Assembly (NCBI GenBank): GCA_027024225.1
Contig: JALVSR010000044.1
Span: 1 to 42,920 of the forward strand
Source of the DNA: Hyphomicrobiales bacterium
GTDB taxonomy: Bacteria > Pseudomonadota > Alphaproteobacteria > Rhizobiales > Aestuariivirgaceae
DNA length: 42,920 nucleotides
Direction of reading: 5' to 3'
Position 1 is the stretch's first letter. Every line of letters starts with the position of its first letter. The position numbers were made by a program, and so were the translations under genes. The notes under the pieces are model-generated. The model was not told the DNA's origin and did no database searches. It saw nothing but the letters and a program-made list of their open reading frames with translations. Positions 1-8,300 of this stretch are shown in pieces.

Positions 1-63
1 GCCGAGAACAGGGACTTGGGCGGGTCTCGTGCCGCTGCCGCTGTGCCCTTGCACGAGTTGGCG

Positions 64-459
64 TTACATGGAGGCGTGCAGGCTCGGGTGTGAGCCGGGC
101 ATCATCGGCATGTCCACGCCATCGCGCTCGGCGGCTTCGCGCAGGCGCTCCATTTCCGCCTCTTCCTCGCGCACGCGTTTCAGCGCCAGTTTCAGCTGCT
201 GTTCCAGGTCCTCGATGGAGCTGCCCAGGTTTTCCTTGCGCTTGCGCATTTCCGCTGCGGCCAGTGGATAGCGCACATCCTTGGGGTCCGAAATTCCCGC
301 GCGCTCTTCCTCGTATTTGATGGCCAGTTCCAGCTCCTGCTGCTTCTTGCGGAAATCCGCGATCATCAGCTCGATATCGCCCACCTGGCGGCGCACCTCT
401 TCGAGCTGGAAGGTCTGCAGGCGCAGCCGGGCTTCCCATTCTCTCTGACGGATAGACAC
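64..459 (-). CDS. fliJ: Flagellar export protein FliJ (Caulobacter-type)
   Basis: This is a 131-residue, almost wholly helical and charged protein with long coiled-coil heptads, as expected for FliJ, the stalk-like chaperone that links the flagellar ATPase FliI to the export gate. Recognisable stretches are REWEARLRLQTFQLEEVRRQ near the N-terminus and EEERAGISDP around residue 52, which match the alphaproteobacterial FliJ pattern. I chose a GTG start at 459 because AAGGGAG lies about 8 nt upstream; a longer reading from 495 would add an atypical N-terminus. The stop is TAA. It runs away from ctrA, whose product controls flagellar genes in Caulobacter, and probably closes a flagellar cluster outside the window, although no fliI is next to it here. 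Family assignment is good but rests on a short coiled-coil protein. Confidence 0.75.
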   Translation of the reverse strand: MSIRQREWEARLRLQTFQLEEVRRQVGDIELMIADFRKKQQELELAIKYEEERAGISDPKDVRYPLAAAEMRKRKENLGSSIEDLEQQLKLALKRVREEEAEMERLREAAERDGVDMPMMPGSHPSLHASM

Positions 460-1024
460 GTTACCCACTCCCTTGAATACACGCGACAAACACACATTCC
501 TCTCCAGCGCCGGCAGGGCTGGCAGTCAAATGGCTTTGCGCCACGTGCCCGAATCAAATAGCCTCCATGAAAGAGACGGTGATTCGGGCTTTCTGCCGTT
601 CGCCCGTCAATTGTTCGCCGGGCTGGCGTTTCGTGCGGTATTTAAGCGCCGCCTCCCTTAAGGGCGGGTAAATTCCACCGTGGGAACTTTTCCGCCAGTT
701 CAGGCCGGGCGCGACAGCGGAGGGGAGCCGTGAAAATCGGAGATGCGCCGGTGGCGGCGCCTTTAACTTCGGTTAACCATTTTTGTTTATCTTGCGTTTG
801 TGACGGATGACGAAGGCGGTTTTGGCCAGGGAGCGCTTCCCCGCGGGGAGGGCGGCCGGAAAAGGCGGAGCCATCGGGCTTGTGATCATCAAGGACTGCC
901 TTCGGGCCTTGGGGTCTGGTGATTTTGAGTTGATTGGCCTGGCCGCGCCGGAAGCTGGCATGGCGGATGGCCGGATTCATGAAACGCGGTTTGCCGCTTG
1001 GGGGATATCAGGGGAACTTGGACA
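460..1024. promoter_or_regulatory. Divergent fliJ/ctrA control region with CtrA-like and GANTC sites
   Basis: This 565-nt stretch between divergent fliJ and ctrA holds no convincing gene. TTAACTTCGGTTAACCAT at 763-780 contains two TTAA half-sites separated by 6 nt; the second is TTAACCAT, a known CtrA half-motif. The canonical CtrA box is TTAA-N7-TTAA, so the spacing is one short. GANTC sites, targets of the CcrM methylase in alphaproteobacteria, occur at 551-555, 581-585 and 974-978; the last is about 50 nt before the ctrA start. Autoregulation and methylation control of ctrA are inferred by analogy with Caulobacter. Confidence 0.45.
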
Positions 1025-1753
1025 ATGCGTGTGCTCTTGATTGAAGACGATCCTGCCACTGCCCAGAGCATCGAGCTGATGCTGAAATCGGAAGGATTCA
1101 ATGTCTACACGACCGACCTGGGCGAAGAGGGCATCGACCTGGTGAAGGTCTATGACAATTATTACGACATCATTCTGCTGGACCTGAACCTGCCCGACAT
1201 GAGCGGCTATGACGTTCTGAAGGCGCTGCGGGTGAGCAAGAAAGACGTGCCGGTGCTCATCCTGTCCGGCCTGGCGGACACCGAGAACAAGGTGCAGGGC
1301 CTTTCCATCGGCGCTGACGACTACATGACCAAGCCCTTCCACAAGGATGAGCTGATCGCCCGCATCCGCGCCATCGTGCGCCGCTCGAAGGGACATGCGC
1401 AGTCCGTGATCAAGACCGGCGACCTGGAAGTGAACCTGGACACCAAGACCGTCTCCGTCGGCGGCCAGCGCGTGCACCTGACCGGCAAGGAATACCAGAT
1501 GCTGGAACTCCTGTCCCTGCGCAAGGGCACGACGCTGACCAAGGAGATGTTCCTGAACTATCTTTACAACGGCATCGACGAGCCCGAGCTGAAAATCATC
1601 GACGTGTTCATCTGCAAGCTGCGCAAGAAGCTCAAGCAGGCCTCTGGCGGCCGGGAGTATATCGAAACCGTCTGGGGCCGCGGTTACATGCTGAAGGACT
1701 TGGAGCCCGAGGAAGTGGATGAGGCCGAGCCAAAAATGAAGGCCAAGGCGTAG
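1025..1753 (+). CDS. ctrA: Cell-cycle response regulator CtrA
   Basis: This 242-residue OmpR-family regulator is nearly colinear with Caulobacter CtrA. The receiver domain (about 1-120) starts MRVLLIEDD and has acidic residues E7, D8 and D9, phospho-acceptor D53 in [12 protein letters not shown], and the conserved KPF lysine. The C-terminal winged-helix DNA-binding domain (about 125-230) carries the CtrA hallmark blocks [20 protein letters not shown] and [16 protein letters not shown]. The ATG at 1025 is chosen over 998 because it gives the canonical N-terminus and follows AGGGGAA. The C-terminus has a short acidic then lysine-rich tail and ends KAKA, not in the AA degron of Caulobacter CtrA. 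It should control flagellar, division and cell-cycle genes after phosphorylation through CckA and ChpT; chpT lies convergently just downstream. Confidence 0.97.
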   Translation: MRVLLIEDDPATAQSIELMLKSEGFNVYTTDLGEEGIDLVKVYDNYYDIILLDLNLPDMSGYDVLKALRVSKKDVPVLILSGLADTENKVQGLSIGADDYMTKPFHKDELIARIRAIVRRSKGHAQSVIKTGDLEVNLDTKTVSVGGQRVHLTGKEYQMLELLSLRKGTTLTKEMFLNYLYNGIDEPELKIIDVFICKLRKKLKQASGGREYIETVWGRGYMLKDLEPEEVDEAEPKMKAKA

Positions 1754-1833
1754 GGCCGCGCGGGTTCATCGGATTTGCCGCGAGGGCGGCTTGCGATGAT
1801 CAAGGCCGCCCGCCCAATGAACGGGAATTCACG

Positions 1834-1861
1834 AAAGCCCCGGCGACCGCCGGGGCTTTTT
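1834..1861 (+). terminator. Rho-independent terminator of ctrA
   Basis: A perfect inverted repeat (AGCCCCGGC at 1836-1844, GCCGGGGCT at 1849-1857) closes on a 4-nt loop. Flanking A and T bases extend the stem, and a T-run follows to 1861. It lies 80 nt after the ctrA stop and could also stop readthrough from convergent chpT. Confidence 0.9.
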
Positions 1862-1982
1862 CATCGATGACGCAAGCCCCCATCGTGGGAGGCAAGAAGC
1901 GGAGAAGGAAGGGAGCCGCTGCGGAATGGCCGCCGTGAAAGGAGCCGCCGGGGAAGGAGTCCGGCGATGAAATGGCGCCCGC

Positions 1983-2612
1983 TCAGGGCGCGGCGTGCAG
2001 CACGATCTCGTCCTCGCCCTGCTCAACGTCCAGCCCATAGCCCGTTTCTCGCAGCAACAGCAGGGTGTAGTAGGTCTGCACCAGGTGGGCGTCGATCTTT
2101 TCCGCAGGCATTTCGCCGGTGAGCACTGCGGCGACCTTTTCCGGCAGCATGGCGCGCGGCCCCCTGGCGGTCAGCACGATTTCGGCGCCGTTCATGTCCA
2201 CCGTCAGCTCGCCGCCGCGCGGAATGCATTCACGCGCGATCAGCAGCAGGTTCAGCAGCAGCTTCACTACCGATTTCGGCGCGGTTTGCCGTGGCGCCTG
2301 CCAGCTCAGAGTGGCGCGCCGGTCATCCGCCAGCAGGTCCCTGGCCAGCTTTCCGGCTTCCTCCAGCGAGATTTCCGTGCCCATGGAACCCGCAGCACCG
2401 AAGGCCAGGCGGGCGAAGGCCAGACGGCTGGCCGCGCGCTTGCCCGAGGAGAGGAGCATGTTCAGCGCCGCCTCGCGCAGCTCCGGGTCGTCGGACTGCA
2501 TCATTTCCAGTCCGTTCTCGATGTTTCCCACGGAAGGGAGGATGTCGTGGCAGATGCGGCTGCAGAGCAGCGAGGCAAGCTGCAGGTCGTTCAGGCGGCT
2601 GGCGTCGGTCAT
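1983..2612 (-). CDS. chpT: Histidine phosphotransferase ChpT
   Basis: This 209-residue protein matches ChpT, the dimeric phosphotransferase that passes phosphate from the hybrid kinase CckA to CtrA and CpdR. The signature LASLLCSRICHDILPSVGNI near the N-terminus contains the phospho-accepting H22 followed by D23. The C-terminal half has the degenerate HATPase-like fold typical of ChpT, including the block SVVKLLLNLLLIARECIPRGG. Length agrees with the family. It is convergent with ctrA, so both phosphorelay partners sit within 1.6 kb, while the kinase cckA is not in this window. The stop is about 120 nt from the ctrA terminator. It is divergent from cysQ across a 133-nt promoter region. Confidence 0.9.
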   Translation of the reverse strand: MTDASRLNDLQLASLLCSRICHDILPSVGNIENGLEMMQSDDPELREAALNMLLSSGKRAASRLAFARLAFGAAGSMGTEISLEEAGKLARDLLADDRRATLSWQAPRQTAPKSVVKLLLNLLLIARECIPRGGELTVDMNGAEIVLTARGPRAMLPEKVAAVLTGEMPAEKIDAHLVQTYYTLLLLRETGYGLDVEQGEDEIVLHAAP

Positions 2613-2685
2613 GGCAAGTGTTCCCCTCCATTGCGCGCCGGAGAGCCAGGATGGTGGAATTCAGCCCCCGGTTTTTTGCGAATCG

Positions 2686-2714
2686 TTGCATTGTAGCGCC
2701 ATATTTTCCATACA
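2686..2714 (+). promoter_or_regulatory. Candidate sigma-70 promoter of cysQ
   Basis: TTGCAT (2686-2691) and CATACA (2709-2714) are spaced by 17 nt and end about 31 nt before the cysQ ATG, which has AAGGGGAG just upstream. The -10 match is modest. Confidence 0.4.
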
Positions 2715-2745
2715 GGGCGCAGGGCGCATTGCAAGGGGAGAACAC

Positions 2746-3558
2746 ATGAGCCTTTCCGTGCCGGAACCGATCGCAAGCATCGCCAGCATGGCGCACGGTG
2801 CGGGACGCATCGTGCTTGATGTGCGCGAGGGCGGTATAAACGTGCGGCGCAAACCCGATGAATCACCGGTGACGCAAGCCGATACCCTGGCCGAGGAATT
2901 TATCGAGCGGGAGCTGGAAAAGGCCTTTCCCGGCGTGCCGGTGATTGGCGAGGAGCTGGTTGCGGCCGGGCGCCAGGTGGCGCCAAAGGAACGGTTCTTC
3001 CTGGTGGATCCGCTGGACGGCACCAAGGAGTTCATCGCCGGGCGTGATTCCTTTTCCACCAATATCGCGCTCGTCGAACATGGCCGGCCGAAGGTCGGCG
3101 CCCTGTATGCGCCCGCCAGCGGCGAGTTGTTCGTCGGCGGGCCGGAGATGGGGCTGTGGCGGGCGCGGGTGGACGCGCATGAAAGCTTCCGTGCCGCCGC
3201 GCTGGAGCCGTTTGCGCCCGTGGGGGAGGCGCGGTCCATGCGCCGGGCGGCGGTGTCGCATTCCCACCTGGATGAAAAGACCGTGGAGTGGCTGCGGGCG
3301 CATGGAGTGGAGGAGCTCATCCGCATGGGCTCGGCCTTCAAGTTCTGCCTGCTGGTGAAGGGCGAGGCGGATGTCTATCCGCGCTTCGGCCCCACCATGG
3401 AATGGGACACCGCCGCAGGGCAGGCCATCCTGGAGGCCGCGGGCGGCGTCGTCCTTTTGCCGGACGGGTCGGGGCCGCTCACCTATGGCCATGCGGAGAC
3501 GGGTTTCCTGAACCCCGGATTCATCGCTTTTGCGCCCGGCGTCGAGGTGAGGGCATGA
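2746..3558 (+). CDS. cysQ: 3'(2'),5'-bisphosphate nucleotidase CysQ
   Basis: This 270-residue enzyme belongs to the inositol-monophosphatase/FIG superfamily. It should hydrolyse 3'-phosphoadenosine 5'-phosphate, a by-product of sulfate assimilation and phosphopantetheinyl transfer, to AMP. Metal-binding motifs are intact: E69-E70 in IGEE, DPLDGT at 88-93, and W220-D221 in MEWDTAAGQAI. The ATG at 2746 is preceded by AAGGGGAG at a good distance; an upstream in-frame extension is ruled out as it would run through the chpT promoter region. Its stop overlaps the start of the following lytic transglycosylase by ATGA, so the two are co-translated. An inositol monophosphatase role is the main alternative, but the overall pattern fits CysQ better. 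Confidence 0.9.
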   Translation: MSLSVPEPIASIASMAHGAGRIVLDVREGGINVRRKPDESPVTQADTLAEEFIERELEKAFPGVPVIGEELVAAGRQVAPKERFFLVDPLDGTKEFIAGRDSFSTNIALVEHGRPKVGALYAPASGELFVGGPEMGLWRARVDAHESFRAAALEPFAPVGEARSMRRAAVSHSHLDEKTVEWLRAHGVEELIRMGSAFKFCLLVKGEADVYPRFGPTMEWDTAAGQAILEAAGGVVLLPDGSGPLTYGHAETGFLNPGFIAFAPGVEVRA

Positions 3559-4859
3559 ACGCTCCATCGATCCTTCGCGGGCGTCTGCGCGCGGCGTTGC
3601 TCGTGTCGCTGCTGATCCTGGCCGGGGTGGCCGCGCCGGCCATGCCGGCATTGGCGTTGCAGGTCACGGAGCGCCAGCAGGCGCGCTTGCAGGCGGACTT
3701 TCGGCGCTGGCTGCAGGGGCCGTTTCGCCAGCAGGCGCTGAAAAGCGGCGTGCCGACGCGGGTGTTCGACACCGCGCTGGAAGGGGTACGGGCGAACCTG
3801 AAGCTGCCCGACCTGGTGTTGCCCCGCACGGCGCCCATTCCGCCGGAACAGCGGCAGGCGGAGTTTTCCGCTCCGGCGCGTTATTTCAACGAGCGCGGTC
3901 TGCGCCTGCATGCGCGGCGGGGCCGGAAGCTCTATCGCCAACACGCCCGTCTGCTGCGCCGCATCGAGAAGCGCTTTGGCGTTCCGGGCGAGATCGTGCT
4001 GGCCATCTGGGCGCGCGAATCCAATTATGGCCGCGCGCGCATCGTTCATGATGCCTTTGCCATTCTCGCCACGCAGGCCTGGCTGGGGCGGCGCAAGGAC
4101 TTGTTTCGTCACGAGCTGCTGGTGGCGCTGAAGCTGGTGGCCTCGGGCGAGGTGCCGCTTGAGCGCATGAAAAGCTCCTGGGCCGGGGCGCTGGGGCAGC
4201 CGCAGATGATGCCGTCGGATTTTCTGGAACATGCGGTGGACTTCGACGGTGACGGCAGGCGGGACATCTGGCGCTCGGTGCCGGACGTTCTGGCCTCCAT
4301 CGCAAACCACCTGGCGCGGCACGGCTGGCGCCGGGGCGTGCACTGGGGCGTGGAGGTGAAGCTGCCCAAGGCCGTGCCCTGCCATCTGGAGGGGCCGGAT
4401 CAGGGCAGACCGCTGCGCGCCTGGGTGCGCGCCGGCATCACGCGCATCGACGGCCGGCCGTTTCCCAGAAGTTGGTGGAAACAGAAGGCGATCCATCTGC
4501 TCACCCCGGCCGGACGGCACGGCCCCGTCTTTCTCGTCAGCCGCAATTTCCATGTGTTGAAGGACTACAACACCAGCGATCTCTACGCCCTGTTCGTCGG
4601 GCACCTGGGCGATCGCATCACGGGCCGCGCGAAGGGGCCTTTCGCCACGCGCTGGCAGGACGTGGGGCGCATGAGCCGGGCGGACGTGGCGCGTATTCAG
4701 CGGGTGCTGGAACGGCTGGGGCATGACGTGGGCGGGGTGGACGGCCTGCTCGGCTTCAAGACCCGCCGTTCGATTGGCCGCTGGCAGGAAGCGGCGGGCA
4801 TGTTTCCCACCTGCTTTCCCACGCCCGAGCTGAAACGCCGGATATTGGCGCGTCGGTGA
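3555..4859 (+). CDS. MltB-family lytic murein transglycosylase with peptidoglycan-binding domain
   Basis: The 434-residue product cleaves peptidoglycan glycan strands with formation of 1,6-anhydromuropeptides in the periplasm. A signal peptide with hydrophobic core LLVSLLILAGVAAPAMPALA occupies about residues 13-35. The MltB-like SLT domain (about 45-340) holds the catalytic glutamate E155 in IWARESNYG, the GALGQPQMMPSDF block, and DFDGDGRRDIW. A C-terminal PG_binding_1 repeat (about 375-430) contains RIQRVLERLG and VDGLLGFKTRRSI. It overlaps cysQ by ATGA, so no separate promoter is expected. A second, shorter member without the binding domain lies at 26239, suggesting specialisation. No lipobox is seen, so it is probably soluble. 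Confidence 0.92.
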   Translation: MNAPSILRGRLRAALLVSLLILAGVAAPAMPALALQVTERQQARLQADFRRWLQGPFRQQALKSGVPTRVFDTALEGVRANLKLPDLVLPRTAPIPPEQRQAEFSAPARYFNERGLRLHARRGRKLYRQHARLLRRIEKRFGVPGEIVLAIWARESNYGRARIVHDAFAILATQAWLGRRKDLFRHELLVALKLVASGEVPLERMKSSWAGALGQPQMMPSDFLEHAVDFDGDGRRDIWRSVPDVLASIANHLARHGWRRGVHWGVEVKLPKAVPCHLEGPDQGRPLRAWVRAGITRIDGRPFPRSWWKQKAIHLLTPAGRHGPVFLVSRNFHVLKDYNTSDLYALFVGHLGDRITGRAKGPFATRWQDVGRMSRADVARIQRVLERLGHDVGGVDGLLGFKTRRSIGRWQEAAGMFPTCFPTPELKRRILARR

Positions 4860-5023
4860 ATGGCATGTCGGCTGAATGGCGTGTCAGTGGATGGCGCGCC
4901 GGCTGTATGGCCGGGTGTATGGCGCCAACGGTTTTGCGGCGGGCGGATCGATGCGCGGGGCCCCGATTCCATCGTTGCCGGCGTTGCATTGCCGGCATGA
5001 ACGAAAACGGATCGTGCGGCCTC
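4860..5023. other. Spacer with imperfect ATGGC-type repeats
   Basis: Just after the transglycosylase stop, degenerate copies of a roughly 15-nt motif (TGAATGGCATGTCGGC, TGAATGGCGTGTCAG, then GGATGGCGCGCCGGC and related) run to about 4925. I see no coding signal or terminator; the remainder leads into the tRNA-Glu promoter. Confidence 0.35.
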
Positions 5024-5052
5024 TTGCACAAACGCCCGCATGCACTTATAGA
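5024..5052 (+). promoter_or_regulatory. Promoter of tRNA-Glu
   Basis: TTGCAC (5024-5029) and TATAGA (5047-5052) are separated by 17 nt. Transcription would start near 5059, about 19 nt before the mature tRNA, a typical arrangement for a stable-RNA promoter. Confidence 0.75.
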
Positions 5053-5077
5053 AAGGGCATGCCGCGCTTGGCTTTCC

Positions 5078-5153
5078 GCCCCCATCGTCTAGCGGCCTAG
5101 GACGCCGGCCTCTCACGCCGGAAACAGGGGTTCGAGTCCCCTTGGGGGCGCCA
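5078..5153 (+). tRNA. tRNA-Glu (CTC anticodon)
   Basis: A full cloverleaf is visible. The acceptor GCCCCCA pairs with TGGGGGC, the anticodon stem CCGGC/GCCGG encloses loop CTCTCAC (anticodon CTC), the T-arm is CAGGGGTTCGAGTCCCCTT, and CCA is encoded at 5151-5153. It has its own strong promoter just upstream. Confidence 0.95.
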
Positions 5154-5374
5154 TTCGTCATTTCGCTTCGATTGGCTTGCCCATTTGCTGCGGTTTTCAC
5201 CTTTCAGATCGTGCGCGAGCCCCCCGCCAAGGCCTTTTGGCCGTTGCGCCACCGGACCTTTCGGAGGCGTTTCGGAGGCGTTTTCACTTCATTTCGCTGT
5301 CTGCACTCCATGTTGCTGTCTTTCGCTCCTGGAAACGGCCCTGGCCCCTCCTTTTCGGAGGCGGAGGATCGGCG

Positions 5375-8300
5375 CTAATCCGTGAAAACGCCGCCATCTT
5401 CCGCGCTCTTCATGAGCTCCGTGCCCGACGCGGCGGCATCCAGCATGCGCGCGGGAATTTCCAGCCACTTGGGCCCCGCGGTGAAGAGCAGGACGCAACG
5501 AATGGCCTTGTCGGGCCAGAGATACCGCATGGCCAGGCGATAGATGGCCATCTGCCGGACATAGGAGGCGGGGACGTCCTCGATGCGCTCCGGCACAGGG
5601 CGGGCGGTCTTGAAATCGGCCAGCAGCACCTCTCTTTCGCCCACCACCAGCCGGTCGATCTGCCCGCCGATGAGGATGGGGCTCCCTTGGGCGCCGGCCT
5701 CGTTGGCGGAAGGCCGCAGGCGCGTGGCGAAGGGCACCTCCGCCCGTGATCCCGGCCCGAACAGGGCGGAAAATCGCGGATCCTCCATCACTCCTTTCAC
5801 CTCCTCCCATATGTCCGCCAGCTGTCTTTCGCCCAGGTGCGGCTCGGCATGTTTCAGCCAGCGCAGGGCGCGTTGTCGGCGTTGTTCCGCCGGTATGCCG
5901 GGCAAGTATTGCAGGAGCGTATGGATGAGCTGCCCCCGCCGGAAGGGATCGGCCAGCGGGTCGTCCGCACCGGCCCGCTGGCCGGCAAGGGGCGAGAGCA
6001 CCGGCTCTTCCGGCAGGGTCGATGGCGTCGGGCCGGTGGCGGGCACCTCGTCCAGTCCCGGCGCGGCAAGGCGTGAAGGAGCGATCCATTCGGCCGGGCC
6101 CGGCTCCGGCCGGGCGGGGGCAAGGGCCCAGGCCGGCAGACGCGGAGCGGCTTCGTCATCTTCCCCCCGGCGGGCGCGGCAGACCGGGGTGTCGGGCGGA
6201 TAACGCCAGATGGTGCGGCCATCGGGCAGGGACAAGGCATAATCGTCGCGCTGCAAAACCTCGCGCAGACGCTCATGCCAGCTCTTGATGCGGCTGGCGT
6301 CGGGCTTTTTCTTTTTCCCCTCGGAATCGCCACCGCCGCCCCTGCCGCTTTCCGCGCCGCAGACGATGAGCCGGTCGGCGGCGCGGGTCATGGCCACGTA
6401 GAGCAGGCGGTTGTATTCTTCCTCCTGCTCGCGCAGGGCGTCTTGCACCAGCTCTTCCACGGCTTCCGGCCGCTGGGCGGCGGAAAGGGGCCACAGCGGC
6501 AGGCGCAGTTCCCGGTTATCCGCCGACAGGGGCACCTCTATCAGCCCCAGCTTTCCCTTGTCCGGAACGCGCACGGTATCGGCCAGGAACACCACCGGGC
6601 TTTCGAGCCCCTTCGCGCCGTGCACGGTCATGACCTGCACCTCGCCGGGGTCGTCGCCATGCGCCATGCCTTCCTGCTCGCGCCTGATTTCCGGCGCATC
6701 GCGCTCCAGCCAACGGATGAAGGCCTGCAACGAAGGCTGGGCGACCTGCTCGTGCTGCAGGGCGAGGTCGAGGAAGGCCTCCAGCGGCTCCACGGCCTCG
6801 TGCGACAGGCGCCGCAGGAACCGCCACATGCCGCCATCGCGCCACAGCACCTGGCCGAACAGCTCGAAGGGCGGCAAGTGACCGGCCATGCGCCGCCAGC
6901 GCCGCAGCCGCCGCACGGCCTCGCCTACCGGAGCGCCATTTTCCGCCGCCTGTTGCAACTGCCGCCACAGGGGCTTGTCGGCGTGGATTTGATCTATGTC
7001 TTGCAGCGGGGCCTCGAAATCGAACGCTTCCCCGCGCAGGCGCAAGAGATCGTCGTCGGTAAAGGGCCGGCCGTCGTCGCGTTCCAGCAACGGGCTTTTC
7101 AGCACCTCGGCCAGGGACAGGTCGTCGGTGGGCAACAGCAGGAAGCGGGCCAGCGCGATAAGATCGCGCACGGCGATATGCTCGCTGATTTTCAGCCGGT
7201 CGGCTCCCGCCACTGGCACGCCGCGCTGCTTGAGGGCGGAAATGATGGGCTCCATGAAGCCGGAGCGGCGCTGCACCAGTATCAGGATGTCGCGCGGCCG
7301 GATGGGACGGGGTGCATCCGGCCCGGCGGCGTCCTTTTCGCCTTCGCAGGCGTCGTTCTCCTCATCGTCCAGCCCATCCGGGGGCAGGGCCTCGCCGTCG
7401 CGCAGCCAGCGGGCGATGGTGTCGGCGATGCGCATGGCCAGCCGCAGCTGCGGGCGCATGGTGGGCAAGAGCTCCCGTGGAGGCTCCCAGATGGCGGCGG
7501 GATCGTCCACGTCGTCCTTTTCCGCCACTTCTTCCAGCGGCCACAGCTCCACCAGCCCGCGCACGTGTGGGCGGGCGGAGGCGTGTGGGCGCACGCCCTC
7601 TTCACCCAACCGGAAGTCGGGCTGCCGGATGACCGCGTCCACCACCCCCAGCACTTCCGGCGCGCTGCGAAACGATACGTCCAGCGGCACCATCTCGAAA
7701 TGCTCGCCACCCTCGCGTACCAGCCGCTCGAAGAAGCGGCGCCGGGCGTGAAAGGCCTCCGGCGCTGCGCCCTGGAACGAATAGATGGATTGCTTGACGT
7801 CACCAACGGCGAAAATGGTGCGCGGCAGGGAACGCTCCGCTCCCTCGCCGGCGAAGAAGTCCTCCGTGATGCGCTCCAGGATTTCCCATTGTTCGGGCGA
7901 GGTGTCCTGCGCCTCGTCCAGCAGGATGTGGTCGATGCCGCCATCGAGCCGGTAGAGCACCCAGGAGGCCTTCAGGTTCTCGTGATCGAGCAGCGCGAGG
8001 GTGCGGATGATCAGATCGTCGTAATCGAACTTGCCGGCGCGCAGCTTTTCCTTTTCATAAAGGTCGAGGATGGCCATGCCGGTTTCATACAGGGCCACGT
8101 TGGCCGCCAGCAGGCGGCGGGCCAGGTAGCCCTGCCAGGCGTTCCAGAAGTCTTCGCGCGCGGCCAGCAGCCATTCATGCACCCCGGGCACCTCCGCCGC
8201 CACCTTCTTCGTCAGCGGGGCGCGGCTCGGCATTTTGCCCTCGGCGGTCAGAAAGCCCCTGCGCGCGGCGTTCCAGGCGGCTTGCACGTCCCCTGCCGCC

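Noticed and set aside
1-63. Possible start of another gene at the left edge
   Set aside because: Too short to judge; no frame continues convincingly from the edge.
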